Assembly: GCA_017432485.1 (NCBI GenBank)
Contig: JAFRJB010000009.1
Location: forward strand, 1-48,672
DNA from: Clostridia bacterium
GTDB lineage: Bacteria > Bacillota > Clostridia > Oscillospirales > Acutalibacteraceae
DNA length: 48,672 nt
Direction of reading: 5' to 3'
In this document: positions 47,181 to 48,672 of the stretch, in pieces
Layout of the letters: every line of letters begins with the position of its first letter
Numbering within the stretch: the stretch's first letter is position 1
The notes under the pieces: generated by a model
Databases searched by the model: none
Told to the model about the DNA's origin: nothing
The model's input: the letters and a program-made list of their open reading frames with translations, nothing else
Made by a program: the position numbers and the translations under genes

Positions 47181-48542
47181 ATGAAACAATATGATGTGAT
47201 TATTGTCGGCGGCGGCATCGGCGGTTTGATGACTGCCAAGCGCTTAATCGAAGGGGAAAATACCCCCTCGGTTGCGATTTTTGAGCAGGGAGCAAGCCTC
47301 GAAAACAGAAAGTGCCCCATTGTTGAGGGCAAGGCAGACAAGTGCATTCACTGTAAGAGCTGTGCCATTATGAGCGGTATTGCCGGCGCAGGCGCGTTTT
47401 CGGACGGAAAGTTTAATATCACCACCGAATACGGCGGCTGGCTGCAGGAATACATCGGGCATGATCAGGCGCTCGCTTACCAGTACCAGGTTTATGACAT
47501 TTTAAAGCCGCTGGATGATAAGCATAAAGTCTATGCACCCAATGATGCTTTGAAGACGGAAGCGATTAAATACGATTTACATATGCTGCAGGGCGAAGTG
47601 GTGCACTTCGGTACCGACGGAAACCTGCGTATTATGACAAAATTGGTGGATATCCTCAAGGAAAAGGTGGATATTCACACCAATGCAAAAGTCGAAGCGA
47701 TTGATATTCAAAACAAGACCATTCAGGTGCAGGGAGAAAGCTATGCCTACGGAAAATTAGTGCTTGCTGTGGGCAGAGTCGGTTCCTCGTGGCTTGCGCA
47801 GTTTTGCCAAGAAAACGGGATTGAGCTTTCCAACTCGCAGGTGGATATCGGTGTGCGCGTGGAACTGCCGCGCGTGATTTGGGAAGACATTTCCCGGCAG
47901 ATTTATGAGCCGAAAATTGTCTACCGCACCAAGACCTACGGCGACAAAACCAGAATGTTCTGCTTCAATTCCGGCGGCGAAGTGGTGATGGAAAACTCCA
48001 ACGGGATTTTGACCGTCAACGGTCACGCCAATTCCGAAGAAAAGCTCAAAACCAAAAATTCAAACTTTGCCATTTTATCGACCCAAAACTTTACCGAGCC
48101 GTTCAATCAGCCGATTGCCTACGCTAAGCAGATTGCGCGCCTGGCAAATATGGTCAGCGGCGGCAGTGTTATTGTGCAGCGCTTCGGTGATTTGGTAGAA
48201 GGCAAGCGCACCAATGCGCACCGCTTGAGTCAGTCTACAACGATTCCCACGCTCAATGCCACCCCCGGCGATTTGAGCCTGTGCATGCCCAAGCGGCAGT
48301 TGGATAATATTATTGAAACGATTTATGCGCTCGATAAAATCGCACCCGGCACCGCCAACAGAGATACGCTGTTATACGGTGCGGAGTGCAAGTATTATTC
48401 GGCAAGACCGAAATTTATGAATGCCGAGTTTGAAATTGCGCAAGATATTTATTGTATCGGCGACGGCGCTTCTGTTACCCGCTCGCTTTCGCAGGCAGGC
48501 GCACAGGGCTTGTATGTGGCGGATAAGATATTAGACAAATAA
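47181..48542 (+). CDS. FAD-dependent oxidoreductase, COG2509 family
   Basis: A 453-residue flavoprotein. N-terminal FAD-binding VIIVGGGIGGLMTAKRL (about 7-23), a Cys cluster ENRKCPIVEG ... KCIHCKSCAIMSG (about 46-70), and the family phrase GAGAFSDGKFN are typical of COG2509 dehydrogenases. A second glycine-rich stretch LVLAVGRVGSSWLAQF and the C-terminal IYCIGDGASVTRSLSQAGAQGL (in part: CIGDGASVTRSLSQAG) complete the two-dinucleotide fold. Substrate is unknown; close relatives are annotated only as uncharacterised FAD-dependent dehydrogenases. It starts behind AGAGGAAAAG, 14 nt after the PFL gene, and is closed by a strong terminator. Confidence 0.92.
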   Translation: MKQYDVIIVGGGIGGLMTAKRLIEGENTPSVAIFEQGASLENRKCPIVEGKADKCIHCKSCAIMSGIAGAGAFSDGKFNITTEYGGWLQEYIGHDQALAYQYQVYDILKPLDDKHKVYAPNDALKTEAIKYDLHMLQGEVVHFGTDGNLRIMTKLVDILKEKVDIHTNAKVEAIDIQNKTIQVQGESYAYGKLVLAVGRVGSSWLAQFCQENGIELSNSQVDIGVRVELPRVIWEDISRQIYEPKIVYRTKTYGDKTRMFCFNSGGEVVMENSNGILTVNGHANSEEKLKTKNSNFAILSTQNFTEPFNQPIAYAKQIARLANMVSGGSVIVQRFGDLVEGKRTNAHRLSQSTTIPTLNATPGDLSLCMPKRQLDNIIETIYALDKIAPGTANRDTLLYGAECKYYSARPKFMNAEFEIAQDIYCIGDGASVTRSLSQAGAQGLYVADKILDK

Positions 48543-48579
48543 GGATTTGTCGCGCTCTTTGAGCGCGCAAATCCTTATT
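48541..48579 (+). terminator. Rho-independent terminator
   Basis: AAGGATTTG-t-CGCGCTC (48541-48557) / GAGCGCG-CAAATCCTT (48561-48576), 3-nt loop TTT, one bulge, then a short T stretch. The left arm overlaps the last bases of the stop codon of the flavoprotein gene. Confidence 0.85.
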
Positions 48580-48581
48580 TG

Positions 48582-48672
48582 AAGTAATAAGTAAAAAGGA
48601 ATAGTGAATAAGTGTGGGAGGGCTCTGCCCTCACCCGATTTTAACGTGCGGCAAACGCCGCACCAAAAGGAA
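48582..48672. repeat. Degenerate heptad array and small hairpins at the window end
   Basis: Units AAGTAAT, AAGTAAA, AAGGAAT, AGTGAAT, AAGTGTG (48582-48616), followed by GGGC-tct-GCCC and GTGCGGC-aaac-GCCGCAC hairpins. No gene start is seen before the window ends. Confidence 0.5.

Overview
The window looks like chromosomal DNA of a Gram-positive, spore-former-type gut Clostridium (Oscillospirales/Ruminococcaceae-like; genus not assigned). Signs are the paired GlgC/GlgD glycogen genes, a class B sortase, NifS-ThiI pairing, SpoIIE/STAS/HATPase signalling proteins, lipobox lipoproteins, a dockerin-bearing secreted protein, strong AGGAG-type ribosome sites and consensus sigma-A promoters. Coding DNA is of moderate GC except for one clearly AT-rich gene. 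No phage, CRISPR array or intact insertion sequence was seen.

Layout. 1-690: non-coding, repeats and terminators. 691-3152 (-): RlmA-like rRNA methyltransferase and a GH13 alpha-glucosidase. 3265-3981 (+): TtcA-like tRNA thiolase. 3982-4749: non-coding, with structured repeats. 4750-5202: small membrane protein. 5260-17690 (+): the most notable locus, with a STAS antagonist, a 1976-residue A-T-C-A-T-reductase NRPS, a MATE exporter fused to an anti-sigma-type HATPase, a membrane SpoIIE phosphatase carrying its own HATPase, an XRE-cupin regulator and an acyl-CoA synthetase. 17880-22571: XRE/zinc-ribbon regulator, lipoprotein, AT-rich DUF4268 protein, and a secreted transglutaminase-like dockerin protein. 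22762-22838 (-): tRNA-Pro(CGG). 23234-28223 (+): ilvB-ilvH, proB-proA and a small zinc-ribbon membrane protein. 28562-32047 (-): zinc uptake operon. 32241-33872 (+): serine beta-lactamase-fold protein. 34031-40136 (-): glgB-glgC-glgD-glgA. 40402-44150 (+): nifS-thiI-pncC-srtB. 44240-48542 (+): hypothetical membrane protein, atypical histidine phosphatase, ACT protein, PFL/UPF0210 protein and a COG2509 flavoprotein.

How the parts work together. The NRPS locus reads as a biosynthesis-export-signalling unit. The NRPS should make an acylated amino aldehyde or alcohol by reductive release, the MATE protein should export it, and the STAS, HATPase and SpoIIE proteins form a partner-switching circuit with no sigma factor in the cluster. 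I infer that the circuit controls the transporter or the assembly line directly. The glg genes and the GH13 enzyme cover glycogen synthesis and malto-oligosaccharide breakdown. The ilv and pro genes cover branched-chain amino acid and proline synthesis.

The intergenic DNA is unusually structured. It holds (i) at least eleven arrays of degenerate 7-bp tandem repeats in five sequence classes, (ii) five copies of a long imperfect hairpin with a conserved AATAC/GTATT apex, two of them inside operons (proB-proA and glgB-glgC), (iii) a MITE-like 276-bp insertion with an apparently empty sister site, and (iv) a string of six hairpins with 3-nt loops. All calls are by eye from sequence and remembered family motifs. 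No database search was run.
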